The position numbers were made by a program, and so were the translations under genes. Below are positions 5,964 to 6,616 of a stretch of DNA of 6,616 nucleotides, in pieces; position 1 is the stretch's first letter, and each line of letters starts with the position of its first letter. Origin of the DNA: a bacterium (GTDB lineage Bacteria; Actinomycetota; Acidimicrobiia; Spongiisociales; UBA11373); NCBI GenBank assembly GCA_013202595.1, contig JABMPV010000197.1:1-6616 (forward strand), read 5' to 3'. A model generated the notes under the pieces. That model did no database searches and had not been told where the DNA came from. It was given only the letters and a program-made list of their open reading frames with translations.

Positions 5964-6616
5964 GGCATCCACCCCGCCATCGAAAGGCCGGTCTCTTCGG
6001 GCAACCCCAGGGCGAGGTTGGCACACTGCACCGCCTGCCCTGCTGCACCTTTCAGCAGGTTGTCGATCGCCGACAGCACGATGACTCTGCCCGAGTGATC
6101 GTCGACGAACGGGGCGAGGAGGCACCGGTTGGAACCGACCACCCACCTCGTCTGGGGTGGGCCGTCGATCACCTCGACGAAGGGCGACTCCTCGTACGCC
6201 GTCCTCAGGGCACCGACGACATCGGAGAGAACGACACCATCGGAAACCGGGGCAGAGCAGGTGCTCAGGATGCCTCGCTGCATCGGAACGAGGTGGGGGG
6301 TGAACGACACGGTGGTCTCGCCCGACCCCATCGCATCGAGACCACACTCCATCTCGGGACGATGGCGATGCGTTGTGACCCCGTAGGCGCGGACGCCCTC
6401 GTCCACGGCTCCGAACAGGAGATCTCCCTTGAGCGCCCGGCCGGCGCCGGTGACTCCCGACATCGCGTCCACCACGATCGCCGTGTGATCGATGAGGCCC
6501 GCTCTCACCAACGGGGCGAGGGCGAGCAGCGCGCTGGTCGGATAACACCCGGGGACCGCGATCCGATGAGCGCCCACGAGTGAACCACCGAACAACTCGG
6601 GCAGGCCGTAGACCCA
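5960..6616 (-). CDS. argC: N-acetyl-gamma-glutamyl-phosphate reductase, C-terminal part (5' end outside window)
   Basis: NADPH-dependent reduction of N-acetylglutamyl phosphate (the ArgB product) to the semialdehyde. The window holds the last 218 residues. The frame is open to the right edge and begins WVYGLPE, the conserved stretch before the active site. The N-terminal nucleotide-binding part, roughly 130 residues, is missing. The catalytic cysteine is in PGCYPTS (TGT at 6547..6545). SGVTGAGR, the histidine motif HRHRPE, TPHLVPMQRGI and IDNLLKGAAGQAVQ follow in the family order. The TTG at 6595 is an internal leucine and not a start. The gene ends in TGA at 5962..5960, overlapping the argJ ATG by 4 nt. 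The operon promoter and probable ArgR operator are expected upstream of this gene, beyond the right edge. Confidence 0.96.
   Translation of the reverse strand, partial: WVYGLPELFGGSLVGAHRIAVPGCYPTSALLALAPLVRAGLIDHTAIVVDAMSGVTGAGRALKGDLLFGAVDEGVRAYGVTTHRHRPEMECGLDAMGSGETTVSFTPHLVPMQRGILSTCSAPVSDGVVLSDVVGALRTAYEESPFVEVIDGPPQTRWVVGSNRCLLAPFVDDHSGRVIVLSAIDNLLKGAAGQAVQCANLALGLPEETGLSMAGWMP

Larger units (their letters stand above)
868..6616 (-). other. Arginine biosynthesis operon argC-J-B-R-G-H
   Basis: Six same-strand genes have no intergenic space. The junctions are argC/argJ ATGA, argJ/argB TGATG, argB/argR ATGA, argR/argG GTGA and argG/argH GTGA. This arrangement implies one transcript and translational coupling, which would keep the enzymes and their repressor in fixed proportion. 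The set covers five of the enzymatic activities plus control. It lacks acetylornithine aminotransferase (argD) and ornithine carbamoyltransferase (argF), which sit between argB and argR in the well-known actinobacterial clusters. No internal promoter or ARG-box-like palindrome is evident. Confidence 0.9.

Noticed and set aside
5964..6548. Upstream extension of the argJ frame into argC, as if a 581-residue fusion
   Set aside because: The extra part is Arg/Pro/Gly-rich out-of-frame argC sequence. argC is clearly read in its own frame, and the ATGA-coupled start gives a normal 386-residue ArgJ.

Overview
The window is almost entirely an arginine biosynthesis operon on the minus strand. Read right to left, it holds argC (5' part cut off by the right edge), argJ, argB, argR, argG and argH. 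All five gene junctions overlap by 1 or 4 nt, so 5960..868 looks like one translationally coupled polycistron. The genes cover reduction of N-acetylglutamyl phosphate (ArgC), ornithine release with acetyl recycling (ArgJ), phosphorylation of N-acetylglutamate (ArgB), the arginine-responsive regulator (ArgR), and citrulline to arginine conversion (ArgG, ArgH). The order matches the classical actinobacterial argCJBDFRGH cluster, except that argD and argF are missing: argB runs directly into argR through an ATGA overlap. Acetylornithine aminotransferase and ornithine carbamoyltransferase must therefore be encoded elsewhere.

The left 870 bases are accessory. Positions 421..1 (minus) encode the N-terminal 140 residues of a lipoprotein with a GTG start, a strong ribosome binding site and a lipobox ending at Cys17. 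It has a Ser/Thr-rich linker built from four identical 18-bp repeats (TTTVAP) and a 15-bp duplication, followed by a probable beta-rich domain that runs off the left edge. Between this gene and argH, positions 528..899 (plus) hold a possible small Trp-rich protein with a ribosome binding site and GC-rich third codon positions. It would overlap the 3' end of argH tail to tail. I see no tRNA, rRNA, CRISPR array, insertion sequence or convincing terminator.

Organism: the high GC content, GTG starts, arg gene order and a TTTVAP-type lipoprotein linker suggest a high-GC actinobacterium. The linker style makes me think of Acidimicrobiia, but that is an inference from general familiarity. The operon promoter and any ArgR operator upstream of argC lie beyond the right edge. 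Nothing here looks like a new defence or mobile system. The points most worth checking are the loss of argD and argF, the repeat-built lipoprotein linker and the unexplained plus-strand ORF.
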